Positions 1 to 10,056 of a stretch of DNA of 64,000 nt are shown piece after piece (within the stretch, counting starts at the first letter, position 1; every line of letters begins with the position of its first letter). The stretch comes from Rhizophlyctis rosea (lineage: Eukaryota; Chytridiomycota; Chytridiomycetes; Rhizophlyctidales; Rhizophlyctidaceae): contig JADGJC010000175.1 of the NCBI GenBank assembly GCA_027596075.1, positions 21,948-85,947 on the forward strand, given 5' to 3'. The notes beneath the pieces are model-generated. The model was not told the DNA's origin, did no database searches, and saw nothing but the letters and a program-made list of their open reading frames with translations. Position numbers and translations under genes: made by a program.

Positions 1-451
1 TTTCACAGCTGGGAAGCAGTAAGGGGTGTCCAGTCCTACGGCGACATGCCTTTCCAAGAAGCGAAGAGGACGACACTTGTTTACCAGATGCTATCCGCGC
101 TTTGTGAGAAAGGTACGCGATGTCCCATTGACGAGCTTCACATGAGCTGCCCCATAACAGTCCATATTGATTGAATATCGTACGGCAGGTGAAGAAGTAC
201 CTGTTCCAGATGGATTCTTTGCACCGCCCAGCGAATGTTTCGAGACGTACGAGGGTTTTAAAAGCCGGCTGCTTATCAGGAACTTGCCTGAGGAAGCGCA
301 ACAAAGCCTGTGGACGACTGTGGCGAAGGAAAACCACGAGCTGCAGGGTGTGATTGAAAGACAGGGAGCAGAGGAGTGGTACAAGGAATTGTTGACCATG
401 GCAAAAGCTCACGCGCCACGGGCGGCCGAACAGATGGATGTTGACCGCTGA
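1..451 (+). CDS. 3' end of an unrecognised protein-coding gene (partial)
   Basis: Two coding segments can be joined: roughly 1-112 and 189-451, separated by a GT-AG intron at 113-188 with matching phase (codon split after one base). The sequence opens with a pyrimidine-rich TTTCACAG, so the first exon may really begin at base 9. The product's last ~120 residues are soluble, mostly helical-looking and acidic near the end, finishing with MDVDR and a TGA stop. No domain is recognised. The rest of the gene lies upstream of the window. The gene converges on the minus-strand DRC10 gene, whose stop is only 100 bp away. That this is a real gene end rests on the open frame and the good splice pair. 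Confidence 0.55.
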
Positions 452-550
452 TAGGAGATTCTCTTTCTGAGGGAAATTTCTCTACTGTACAGTGTATATT
501 TGCAAATACAAATTGAGCATAGCTGTTGGCGGTGCAACGGGAACTGTGGA

Positions 551-2144
551 TCATTTCTTGGGTGTTTTCGGTGTTTTGGAACGTGATTGCGCTGTACCGG
601 GAGCGGATGCGCCTTTTGCTCCTTTGCCTTTTCCTGCTCCCTTCTTGGGTCCTTTGGCGGATTTGAGTAGAGCTGCCTGTGCCTGAAGAAAGGACAAAGA
701 GTGTGCAAATTAGTCTTTAGCCATGGATGGGAGTCGCTCACACAAGGAACACCAACCTCTGCAATCCGCTTCTTCTGCCTCCTATACCACCTCTGAACCC
801 TCGTGGCAGCCCTCTCCCTCTCCTTCGCAATTCTCAACTCCTCCGCCTCCTTCTGCTTCAACGCTCGATCCTCCTCCACAATCTTTTCCAGCGACTCATA
901 CGCCTGGATCAACTCCTCAAACTTATCCAAATCCTGCGTCCTCCTCTGCTTCAACGCCTCCAACTCATTCGCCTTCGCCTCCGTATCCTCCTCATACTTT
1001 GTCATCCATTCCTGAATCTGGCGTTCCAGCCCCTCCCTCTGTCTACTTAAAAACTCCGCAATCTTGGCGTGGGCTTTTTGTTCTTGTTCGAGCTTTTGTA
1101 GGAGAGTGCGTTTTTGGGATTCGAGGAGAGATTCTTTATGGACGCATTGTTGCTTTACGGAAGTTTCGTGGGCGCGGGTTTCCTTTTTGATGTATTTTTG
1201 TTCGGAGGTTGTCAGGGCGTTTATTTCTTGGATTGTGTCTTTGAGTTGTTGGATGACTTGGTTTCTGTCTGTTGTTTCTTCTTCGAGGAGGCGTTTTTCG
1301 GTTGTTAGGTCGCGTTGGAGGGATTTGAGGAGTTCGGAGGCTTCGTTTTCACTTTTGGGGCAGTCAGATAGTCTGGCGCTTTACTTGTTCTGCAATACAG
1401 CTTTATTAACCGAACATCTTACCGGTTGATTGTGTTTTGTAATGTATTCCGCTTTCGGTACTCCTCCTCCACCGTGTTGACCAGACTGTCAAATCGACTT
1501 TCTCGCATCTCTCTGATGGTTTTACCAATCAGCGCCTGCAATGAGCTTCTCTCTTGCTGGATTTTGAGCAAGTTCTGCGCGACACTCGGATGCGTCTTGA
1601 GGCTTTTGGCCAACACTGTTGGACGGATTGCCAAGTGAGTCAAGACTGCGAAGTGCACTTCCAATCGGCATTTATGCAGATACCTTGTGTGCTCTGCTGC
1701 AGCTCATTGGTTATGTCCAATATGGCAAGTTGGCTCTCCTTGTACTTTGTCTTGTTTGGTAAGGCTTTCAGTCTGTCCTGTTCCAGGAGCAGTTCCTGAT
1801 ATCGAGCCTCCAATGCGCGCTGATCTTTCAAGATACGGGTGACTTCCTCTCCTAGCTAGCCAGAGCAATAGCCTCAGTAAAATTATCTCGGTTCAACTTG
1901 TGAGTCAATGTTGTCATGCACTCACGGGCTTGTTATCCGTCTTCCCGACGTCGGGAGCAATATCGCCGAGTACAGCTAGTTGCTCAAGCGCATCCTCGAG
2001 GATGGATATGTATGCCTGCGTTTTGGATGCGGGAAGGACCGGATCTATTGGAGCGTCTCGTTCTACAGTGGGAGATGCCTCACCCGCTCCCCGCTGGGTT
2101 GGTAAGGGTGGGAGAGTGCCCGTCGCTATCGGCTGGGCGAGCAT
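551..2144 (-). CDS. DRC10: Dynein regulatory complex protein 10 homologue (IQ-motif, axonemal)
   Basis: Predicted subunit of the nexin-dynein regulatory complex, which links outer doublets in motile flagella and controls dynein. Five exons on the minus strand: 1926-2144, 1684-1846, 1423-1615, 757-1378 and 551-682. They join in phase to exactly 443 codons (442 residues), close to the ~450 residues of human IQCD/DRC10. The N-terminal helix (ISILEDALEQL) matches the family; long coiled coils follow (KYEEDTEAKANELEAL). An IQ motif (AATRVQRWYRRQKKR) sits about 60 residues from the end, and the tail is a Lys/Gly/Ala-rich stretch ending KTPKTPKK, as in animal DRC10. The start is the ATG at 2144. The gene diverges from NPHP1. 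The assignment comes from recall of family sequence, not a search; DRC9/IQCG is the main alternative. Confidence 0.85.
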
Positions 2145-2557
2145 CTCAGTATGAAGGTTTCTTCTGAATATTGCACAACAACAGTGGCAATGGTTCGGTA
2201 TTAAATGGCCCAATTAACACAAGGATGTTCAGTCGTGGATTAAGCTGATAGGTGGAATCAGGAAATGAGTAAGATGATATGGAGCGTGGCGGTTGAAGAA
2301 AGGCTTGTAGAGAACAAGGAACTTTTGACGCACGTCTCAGGACCCTGCTGCAGGAGGCGCAGCTCCAAGCTGTGCGGCTGGGCAGACGCGTCTTGGGAGT
2401 GACAGCAGCTGTGCGCGTTTCCTGGGTCTTCTGCAGTAGATCTTGGTCGACATTGCGAACCATAAGTTGGTGGTGTCGCCCAGCACAACAGTTCCTTCTC
2501 ATTCTTGTGCCTCCTGATCAGAACTATTCAGATTATTTTTGTCATTAGAATCTTGTA
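2145..2557. promoter_or_regulatory. Divergent intergenic region between DRC10 and NPHP1
   Basis: This 413-bp gap separates the start codons of two flagellar genes pointing in opposite directions and should hold both promoters. It contains short open stretches on both strands, but none has a start, splice signals and recognisable product. No X-box-like RFX site was evident by eye. Its role as a shared promoter is inferred from layout. Confidence 0.5.
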
Positions 2558-5346
2558 ATGGCTGCAACCTCAGGAAAGCCAGATGCGTTCAAGGTAGTCA
2601 TGAAACAGTCTATTACTCGACCAATGGCGGCAAGCATATTCGATAGCTCATCATCCTCACTGAGAGTAGGCAACAATCGTTGCATTGTTTGACTACAAAG
2701 GAACAACGGATGATGAGTTAAACTTCAGAAAGGGTGATACATTTTGGGTCGTGAACGATGAAAACCCAGATTGGTGGTGGGTCTCTTGAGAAAAAGCATT
2801 GCAATATTTGCCTTGAAGAAGTCGGACTTATAGCTCATCAATATCTCGTTTATTGCACAGGCTGGTTGCACTTCCTCACAACCCTTCAACCACCGGCTAT
2901 GTGCCCACCACATACATCCAAATTTCCGAAAACTCCCATGCAGCCAACATCAATGCGCCAGCAGCGGAAGCATTGGATCGGTTGCGAGACAAAGCTATCA
3001 ATGCTAATTTGGGTGGGAAAGAAGCCAAAAGTTCCCGCAAAAATGTTGCAAGGTCCGAGAGTGAGGAAGAGTACAGTGAAAGTCAATCCGCCAATGAGAG
3101 TGAAGAAGATGGCAGTGGCAGTGAAAGTGACACGGAAGACGAAGACAGTGAAGATGGGACTGGGAGCTCACAGGATGAGACGGGGTCTGAGAGTGAGAGT
3201 GGCAGTGATACGAATGATGACAGCCAAGAGGCGAAGGACAGAGGACGCCGTGGACGGAGGTTATCACTGAGGAGTCAAAAGACAAAGAAAAAGGACGAGA
3301 AAATCTCCAAGCGAAGCGGTAAGCTCTGTAAGGCAATTCCGAGATTCCAAAATGTTGATTGCTTTAATCATTATCATTAGGAAAGTCAACACCCTTCATC
3401 ATCCCCACATCCACCGCAAGCCTGAAACCCGTTCGTCTGACATTTTCGCGACGTACAAAAGGTCATGCTCTGGCACCTCCAAGCGACTTGACAACTACAA
3501 CAGCAGAGTCTCGTCATGCCAAAGGTGCAGCTGGTTTGCCGATGGGAATACGGGCTTCCACTTTGGCCAAAACGCGTGAGGAAGGTCGGTATTGGAAGCA
3601 GTATTTGTCTTGCCGGCGCAGCCTAACATTGTAAACTCACCCTAGGTATCGGAGCTACGGCGAACTACCTGATCCCCGATCTCCACCCCTCAAATTTAAG
3701 CTTCGTTGATCTCAAATATGACTACAGGAAACAAAAGGTTTGTCTATCGGTCTTTTGCTATATCCCGTAAATTAATTGCTAACGTCGGCACTGTTTTGAT
3801 GCACAGCTTCGACCTCTACCAGCACATCTTACTCTCGCGTTCTCACTACTGGACGCCCGCAACATCCCCACTCCACATCCTAGCAGCGGAATACGAGTCC
3901 TTGGCCGACATGTTCGCATGGCCTTGTTTGATAAGATGCATGTCTTGAGCAATATTCATTCCGTGCAGGGTGTATGGGTGGACGTGGGTGGAGGAGTGGG
4001 GCATGAAATTTGGCGGTTCAGTCGAAAGGTGAGTCTGTGTTTTGATATTGCGGGGTAAGATTCGGGATTTGGATGTGTGATTCCTTGCAGGCGTCTATCC
4101 TGTTCCCTAAGGACGATGAGAACACATGTTTCTTGCGAACAAATGATGTGGATATTCGGCTGTCGGTTTTGTTTGAATTGTGCATTGTTGTTAGGTTTGA
4201 TGACGATAGCGACCCGACTGGTAACGATGGTGAAATCGTGCACCCAAAAAATGATATTCATCCATGATTTGCAGAGCTTTCGTGTGGATGGGGTCTTCTT
4301 CCGCTCTTTACTGCTGATGGCGGGCCCATCGAGAACAAGACATATGAGATCAAGCTCTATGGAGGGACGCCATTTGAGAAGGGGATTCCGCTGGGAGATA
4401 TGGGTGGAGAACGGAAAGGTACGGATTGATGGCGCAGCCTGTACCGGTATTGGGACCCCGGCATCATATGATAAATGCACGGATTCCGACTGTAGGATTC
4501 TTGCAATCACTCATCAACCCGCCACGACCTCCACGACTCAATATCCGCGTGTGGAAGCTTGGTCGATCGGCGTCGAAGGACTTGAAGTAAGTGCAACGGT
4601 GCATCTGTAAGTTGCTTCTCAATCCGGCCCACTAACCATTGGCCAACCCATTCAGTCTTCTTCCCACCCCCTTTATACATCTCCTCTCCCTCCTACCGCT
4701 TCTGACCGTTTACCGTCGCATTCTTGCCCATACCCTTCTCCATCCATCCAACCCGCATACCCATCATGATCACCCCACCCCGACATTCCCAACCAGCTTC
4801 ACCAACTCTGCTGCTTTAGCGCAGTTCCTGCGCGTAGTGGATACTCCGGATTTGACGAGCTTGCTGGTGGAAGTTTGGGAACGGGTATGGAAAGGGTTGA
4901 AAAGGAGGGAGAAAAGAGATGTAAGGGGATGTAGTGTAAGATTGGAAGAATGTTTACGGGCTGTGGGGGGAGTGGAAGGGTTGGTGGAGGTGGAGGGGTG
5001 GAGAGGAGGAGATGAAGAAAGGGCGCAGGTATGTGACCAAGCTGTCGAGCTCGGATTTTGTGCTTCAGGCTGTGGGAGCAGTGTAAACAGAATGCTCCAG
5101 CATGCATGTGCAACAACGCAGCCACCTTTTTATAGTTCACTCATTTCATGCAAACCAAGTATCTGATCACATGCCCTTTTTGCATAGGATCGTCACACAT
5201 ACATCACAGCGTACCAGGCGACGGGGATCTTGGAGTCGTGCACACGCAACCCGCAACGATGGGGCTTCAAGCCATTGAATGTGGAAGAAGAGTGTGGATT
5301 TGACTTGCTGGAATGGGTTCATCAAAGAGAGGCTGTTATAGGCTAA
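2558..5346 (+). CDS. NPHP1: Nephrocystin-1 homologue (ciliary transition zone, SH3 protein)
   Basis: Scaffold protein of the ciliary transition zone. Eleven exons were traced: 2558-2593, 2670-2776, 2861-3318, 3381-3584, 3646-3737, 3807-4028, 4091-4220, 4275-4418, 4496-4586, 4656-5028 and 5188-5346. They join in phase to 671 residues. Residue 13 onward is an SH3 domain ([23 protein letters not shown]) followed by a Ser/Glu/Asp-rich acidic stretch, the same order as animal NPHP1. Downstream blocks match the nephrocystin homology region: [46 protein letters not shown] and [15 protein letters not shown]. The N-terminal coiled coil of animal NPHP1 is missing, since the first exon encodes only [12 protein letters not shown]. 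No internal stop or frameshift was seen. A coiled-coil exon further upstream cannot be excluded. Confidence 0.88.
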
Positions 5347-5695
5347 GTCAATGTAAATATCATGTCAGTTTAAGATGTAATATGTGTGGACTCCAAGCAG
5401 TTTGTTTGCCTACGTTTGCGCATGACGTTTTTTCATTGACTGGAACTTCCGGTGCTGGATTGCAGTACACTCATTACCTGTAAAATCAACCAGGTATTTT
5501 AACACGAAGACGTGCTTACGTGAACACTCATGGCGCAGGTGCCGATGTGATTCAATCTCGATTCTCGTGGTGCGTGGTGCTTGGCCATGGAAGATCCAAT
5601 ATCCACAACCCTCATGTCTAAGTACCCCTGCTCTTTCAACCCCCACTTCATTTTCGCATTTGGCAGCTTCCAGAAGCTAGAACCAGTCGACAACA
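5347..5695. other. Intergenic, nothing recognised
   Basis: This 349-bp stretch between the NPHP1 stop and the RS-domain start has only short open frames on the opposite strand, without splice signals or family resemblance. It presumably holds the NPHP1 3' end and a promoter. Confidence 0.5.
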
Positions 5696-7480
5696 ATGAC
5701 CCGCTCAAAGGATCACAGAGAAGAAGCGGAGGATTCCAGCACAACCCGTCATAGCCGCCATCGCTCTGACGACCGACGGAGCAAACATAAAAGGCACCAC
5801 CGCGATTCGCATAGTAGAGATAGGCACAGAACAAGCCGACCGGAGCGCAGCCGCAGGAGACATCGAGACCGCAGCCGCGAATCCGAGCGTCGCCGTCGCT
5901 CTCGTAGCAGGGAGCATCGCCCACGCAAAGGCACTCGCAGTGCCAGTCCTCGTGACCGGCGCGAGCGCTCTGTTACACCTCCGATTTTGAAAAAGCGGAA
6001 GTTTAACAATTGGGATGTCGCACCTACAGGATAGGAAGGTCTCACTGCGCAACAAGTGAAAGAAACAGGTACGTCCCTTTGAAATGCTTACCAAATGACT
6101 ATTTGGTGCTAATGGATTCTGATTTCTGCAAGGTCACTTTGAAAAAACGAAAAATACTCCTCGAATAGCAGCGATAAATCTGAGTACAACAAGCAGAGCA
6201 CGGTCTAAAGTCATCGTGCTTCTAAATCAGATATCGCCGGAACGGATAGAGGATGATGAGGATTTCGAGTGTAGGGATCGTTTGTGGGTTCTCATTTACG
6301 ATGGCACACACCTTATCTGTGGTTGTTACAGCTGTGCAAGCTGCTGTGAGGACATCCATGTCCAAGTATGGCGTTGTACTTGATATGAAAATACCAAGAG
6401 GAGCAGTTCCGGGCGCTGGGAAGGTACTGGTTGTTGCTCAAGCTTCATCATCATTTTCATCATATGAACTAACACTTTACTGTCCTTAGATTTTCGTGCG
6501 ATATTCTGAGGAAAAGCATACCGAAGTCGCAATGGCAGCATTCGGGCGTTCAGAGCGTGTTGTTTTGGTCGCACCTTACGAGGAATCCAAATACGTAGCA
6601 GACGACTTTGGTAAAGCCGACCAAATCCTTGCTAGCACTTTCAAACTTTGGATTGGCGGGATTCCCCCAAGTGTGACAGTGGTAATGAATCTTTTCCGTG
6701 ATTTTCCGTCCTCTATTCATGGAGATACTGAAGGGGGATCATATCGAGGACGCCCTAGTAGCATTCTTCAATCAAACTATGATTCAGCTCAACATCACCA
6801 CAGGCGGAGGAGCTCCAGTCCTTGCAGCGCAGATCAACCATGACAAGAACTATGCGTTCTGTGAAGTAAGCGTTATCTTTTACGGATTCAATGTTGCGAA
6901 GCCAAGTACCAATGGAGTTCTCAGTTCAAAAGCGCGGAAGAAGCGACTGCAGCGATGGCTTTCGATGGAATCACCTTTGCAGGGCAATCTCTCAGGATTC
7001 GGCGACCAAAAGATTATTAATCAATCGCGAATGATTACTTTTCGGAGCATGTGCCAGGTGAGGGGAAAGTACCTAATACAACATATTAGTGTTAGCTCTG
7101 ACGAAGTCATCTTTTATGCATATGCAGGGAGTGTGTCCACAAATGTTCCCGACAGCATGAATAAGATCTTCGTAGGCGGCCTCTCGAATTTTTTGAGCGA
7201 AGAACAGGTTATGGAAATCCTCGAATCCTTCGGCCAGCTGCGTGCGTTCAATCTCGTGAAAGATGCCACCACAGGAGCATCCAAGGTGCGGACCATACTC
7301 GTGGCATTTTCTGAACAAAAGTGGGGCGCAAGCTAATCTCCTCCTCTTGCTCGCCACCAGGGCTTTGCCTTCTGCGAATACATCGATCCCAACAGTACAG
7401 ATATGGCTTATCAAGGGTTGAACGGCATGGAGTTATGCGAATTGAGGCTGGTTGTTGTACCTGTGATAGGCGGTGCAGTT
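5696..7480 (+). pseudogene. Rearranged U2AF large subunit (RS - UHM - RRM1 - RRM2) with two in-frame stops
   Basis: U2AF large subunit binds the polypyrimidine tract and SF1 to define 3' splice sites. Here the parts are in an abnormal order. Exon 5696-6068 encodes the RS-rich start and the UHM-ligand-like segment KKRKFNNWDVAPTG, then hits TAG at 6032. Exons 6133-6270, 6332-6423 and 6490 onward encode the C-terminal UHM (ISPERIEDDEDFE, SKYGVVLDMKIPRG, GAGKIFVRYSEE). Without a stop this runs into RRM1 (KLWIGGIPPSVT, QINHDKNYAFCE, AMAFDGITFAGQSLRIRR; exons to 6678, 6734-6865, 6925-7057), broken by TAA at 7018. RRM2 follows (MNKIFVGGLSNFLSEEQV, LRAFNLVKDATTGASK; 7128-7285 and 7361 onward). The normal order is RS-RRM1-RRM2-UHM. 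All splice sites are present and in phase. The copy is probably non-functional; an intact gene is expected elsewhere. Confidence 0.75.
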
Positions 7481-8460
7481 GGAGCGAGGAGGGGGATTGG
7501 AGATGGAGAAGAATTGAAGGGGTTGAATGGTGTTGTGCGGGCGTTGGATGATTTGAAGGAGTTGGGTGTGGATATCGTGTGGTTGGGTTCGGTGTTTGAA
7601 AGCCCGATGCTCGAAAACGGTACATATAGGAGAGCATGATAATTGAATCCTCAAAGATACTCAACCTCATATCATTTCTCTGATGTTTTGTAGGCTACGA
7701 CATCACCAACTACCTCGAAGTTGCCTCGAATATCGGCACAATACTGGAATTCCATCAATTGCTGGCGCAAACGCACGAACGACAAATGAAATTGGTCATG
7801 GACGTCGTGCTTACTCAGACATCACCGATGCATTCATGGTTTGCGGAATCGAGAAAAGATAAAACAAATTCGAAACGAAGTTGGTATTGTTGGAGACAAG
7901 GAAGGACAATCAATGGTGTGCGGATGCCTCCGAATAATTGGGCGTGTATGGCTGGTGGTGGGTATTGTGGCCCTGATAAGATTTGATGCCTTGGGCTCGC
8001 GTGGCATGGAACGTTGGGTGGTTGATTCTGCATATTGAAGGTGTCTTATTCATTTTGCAGGTTCCGCCTGGTCTCTCGATAAGGAAACCAATGAATGGTA
8101 CCTTCACCTGTTTTCTGCTACGCAACCGACACTCAACTGGGGGAATGGCGATGTTCGCCAAGCTATGTCCGGCGTGCTCCGGTTTTGGTTGGATCGCGGG
8201 GTGGATGGGTTTCGGGTGAGTAGCTTTTTCGATGCGTTGTCGGCGTTTGTTGTGTCATCATTGACTGCTCCCTTTGTTGCATGAGATTGTCGACACGACG
8301 GTGCAATATCAACCGGCCGGTCATGTATTGAGTGAGCGGTGAGATACCTTGTCGCTCATATGCCACTTAACCAACATAAGGTAATATTCGGATACAGGCC
8401 TTATACAACTCAGTATCTTCATGAGTTGGAGATGAGCATTTTCACGAAGTACGATCTGGT
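7481..8460 (+). pseudogene. GH13 alpha-glucosidase/maltase fragment fused to the U2AF copy
   Basis: The reading frame of RRM2 continues inside one exon (7361-7619) into the barrel of a GH13 alpha-glucosidase: RALDDLKELGVDIVWLGS, then exon 7694-7957 (GYDITNYLEVASNIGT, WYCWRQGR, PPNNWACMAGG), exon 8061-8215 (SAWSLDKETNEWYLHLFSA, QPTLNWGNGDVRQAM, FWLDRGVDGFR) and a short piece near 8400-8460 (YLHELEMSIFTKYDL). The family's first strands are missing, as is everything after the acid/base region. Conserved region I, normally D-x-V-x-N-H, reads DVVLTQ, so the Asn and active-site His are lost. The nucleophile after GFR is not in its usual place, because an intron and IVDTT follow. Introns still splice in phase. 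This is a truncated, inactive remnant; secretion cannot be judged because the N-terminus is absent. Confidence 0.7.
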
Positions 8461-8631
8461 TGTGAGTAATCAAATAGAGATGGGACCACTGGATGCTTTT
8501 GAGAATGTGGCATGCGCAAGTGTCTTCGGTGAATGGGTGAGAGCATAATCTTTGATGACCACCTATAATCAATGTTCCAATCCTCGTTGGGATTCAGACG
8601 TGCATGACTAATGTAAAGATAGTTCGGGAAG

Positions 8632-9834
8632 ATGAAATGGTTGGAAGGGGGTATTTTGCGATCAAGGGTGCTGGTGGGTAGGAGTGATACCCTCATGTCA
8701 AAATTTCTTCCCTAACATTCAAAACAGCATCAGACGAGTTGCGCGGATTGGAGGAGGATGGGGAGTTCGGCTGGGACCTCCTTTCTTTGCAGCTGTTACA
8801 TGTCGCTAGGTGCGTGGATGGTACATGATGTTTGGTGACGGAATGATTTGGACTTACATATTCAAACAGGAATGCCAGAACCAGCTTCGCCGAACGCCAA
8901 AAACGACAATCATACATCAATTACCTCCAGTCTTTGGTCAAAACCGTTAGTCCCTCCGCTCAACTTCACATCGTTGGATCGTATGCCACCCAGTTGGATC
9001 TCTGTGACGCGGACCTTGACATAGTCATCAAAGATCCGAACAGGAAAGCCTACGATCCTTTGGATGATTATCATCATTTGATTCAATCCAGACGACGTTT
9101 CCCCAACATTGACTATCGGCACCGTGCATTAGTTCCTATTCTCAAATTCGCAGATGGTGCAACAGGACTCTACACGGATCTTACGTTCGAGCGCGGAGGA
9201 ATAGAAGCCGTTCCCTTTATCAATAGTCTCACCATCCCAGATCGTTACATGGAGCCTTTGGTCGTATTGTTTAAGCTTCTTGTGCATACGGCGCATCCCG
9301 AGTTTGAACGCACGAATACACGCAATCCTGATGCCCGCCCCGTCCTAATCTTCGATGACCCTTCTCTCGGCGGTCTGGGTGGCTTCGCTATCGTCAACTG
9401 GAGCAAAGCTTTCCTGAACCTACATTGGCCACCGACTCGCCGTCGAAGTCTCAGTGCCGTCTTCATGGAATTTCTCTCCACATACGCTCGGTTCGACTAC
9501 ACCGCTTTCAGCATATCTCACACGGGATATGAGAGCCGTGTTGCGGAGAGATACCCGAAGGAGATAGTGATAGTTGATCCGCTGATAGTGGGGAGGAATG
9601 TTGCGGCACCGACGGGGGGGGATTGAGAGACTGAAATTGGTGTTTTCGCGAGTGCACCATACTCTGGTGACGGCACCGGATCTGTATTCAGAGGTAGTAG
9701 ATATCACGCCAGATATGATATCCTTCCGTGAACATTTCCGGCGTAGCGCGATAGAGGATGTAAAGGAGGAGAACTTGGATGATGATGGAGGGAAGAGCGA
9801 CAGGAAGGGCAAGGGTCACGCTACGAATCGCTGA
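8632..9834 (+). CDS. Trf4/Cid14-type non-canonical poly(A) polymerase, with G8 frameshift
   Basis: Predicted template-independent nucleotidyltransferase acting on RNA 3' ends. Exons 8632-8677, 8728-8809 and 8870-9834 join in phase. The catalytic core shows GSYATQLDLCDADLDIVI with two metal-binding Asp, a third in YTDLTFERGG, and a PAP-associated domain (LGGLGGFAIVNWSKAFL, FMEFLSTYARFDYTAF). A run of eight G at 9614-9621 shifts the frame to an early stop at 9626. With seven G the protein continues (GGIERLKLVFSRVHHTL) to a TGA at 9832-9834 and 363 residues, a total that divides by three. The extra G is either an assembly error or a real mutation. The N-terminus is short for the family and adjoins the GH13 remnant, so the first exon is uncertain. 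The product resembles cytoplasmic Cid1-type as well as nuclear Trf4 enzymes. Confidence 0.75.
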
Positions 9835-10056
9835 ATAGAGACTGCATTATCATAATAGTTTGTCGTTAGCAAAGATCCAATAAAGATCCATCATTCACTT
9901 CTGCGGACTTTGATGCGGTATGCAGCCGGATGTTTTGGGAAGAGAGTGCAACACGCTCCGCCATCTACATGACAATAGCCTCAAGTCCAGTGATAGAAGC
10001 TCTATTTCAAACAATGCGGTTCTTTGAACTAAATGCTAAGGCTTCTGATCCCTCCA

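Noticed and set aside
409..720. Alternative C-terminus of DRC10 reading through to 409
   Set aside because: Splicing at 683-756 gives the Lys/Gly-rich tail typical of the family and a total length divisible by three; the read-through frame is unlike the family.
2240..2520. NPHP1 N-terminal coiled coil or separate genes in the divergent gap
   Set aside because: Frames with some helical character exist on both strands, but no start, splice pair and frame could be combined with the NPHP1 SH3 exon, whose own ATG exon (2558-2593) fits perfectly.
6032..7020. Reassignment of TAA/TAG to glutamine
   Set aside because: The only in-frame TAA/TAG codons lie in genes that are otherwise damaged, while intact genes (NPHP1, PPR, POT1, DOMON protein) end normally at TAA or TAG and have none inside.
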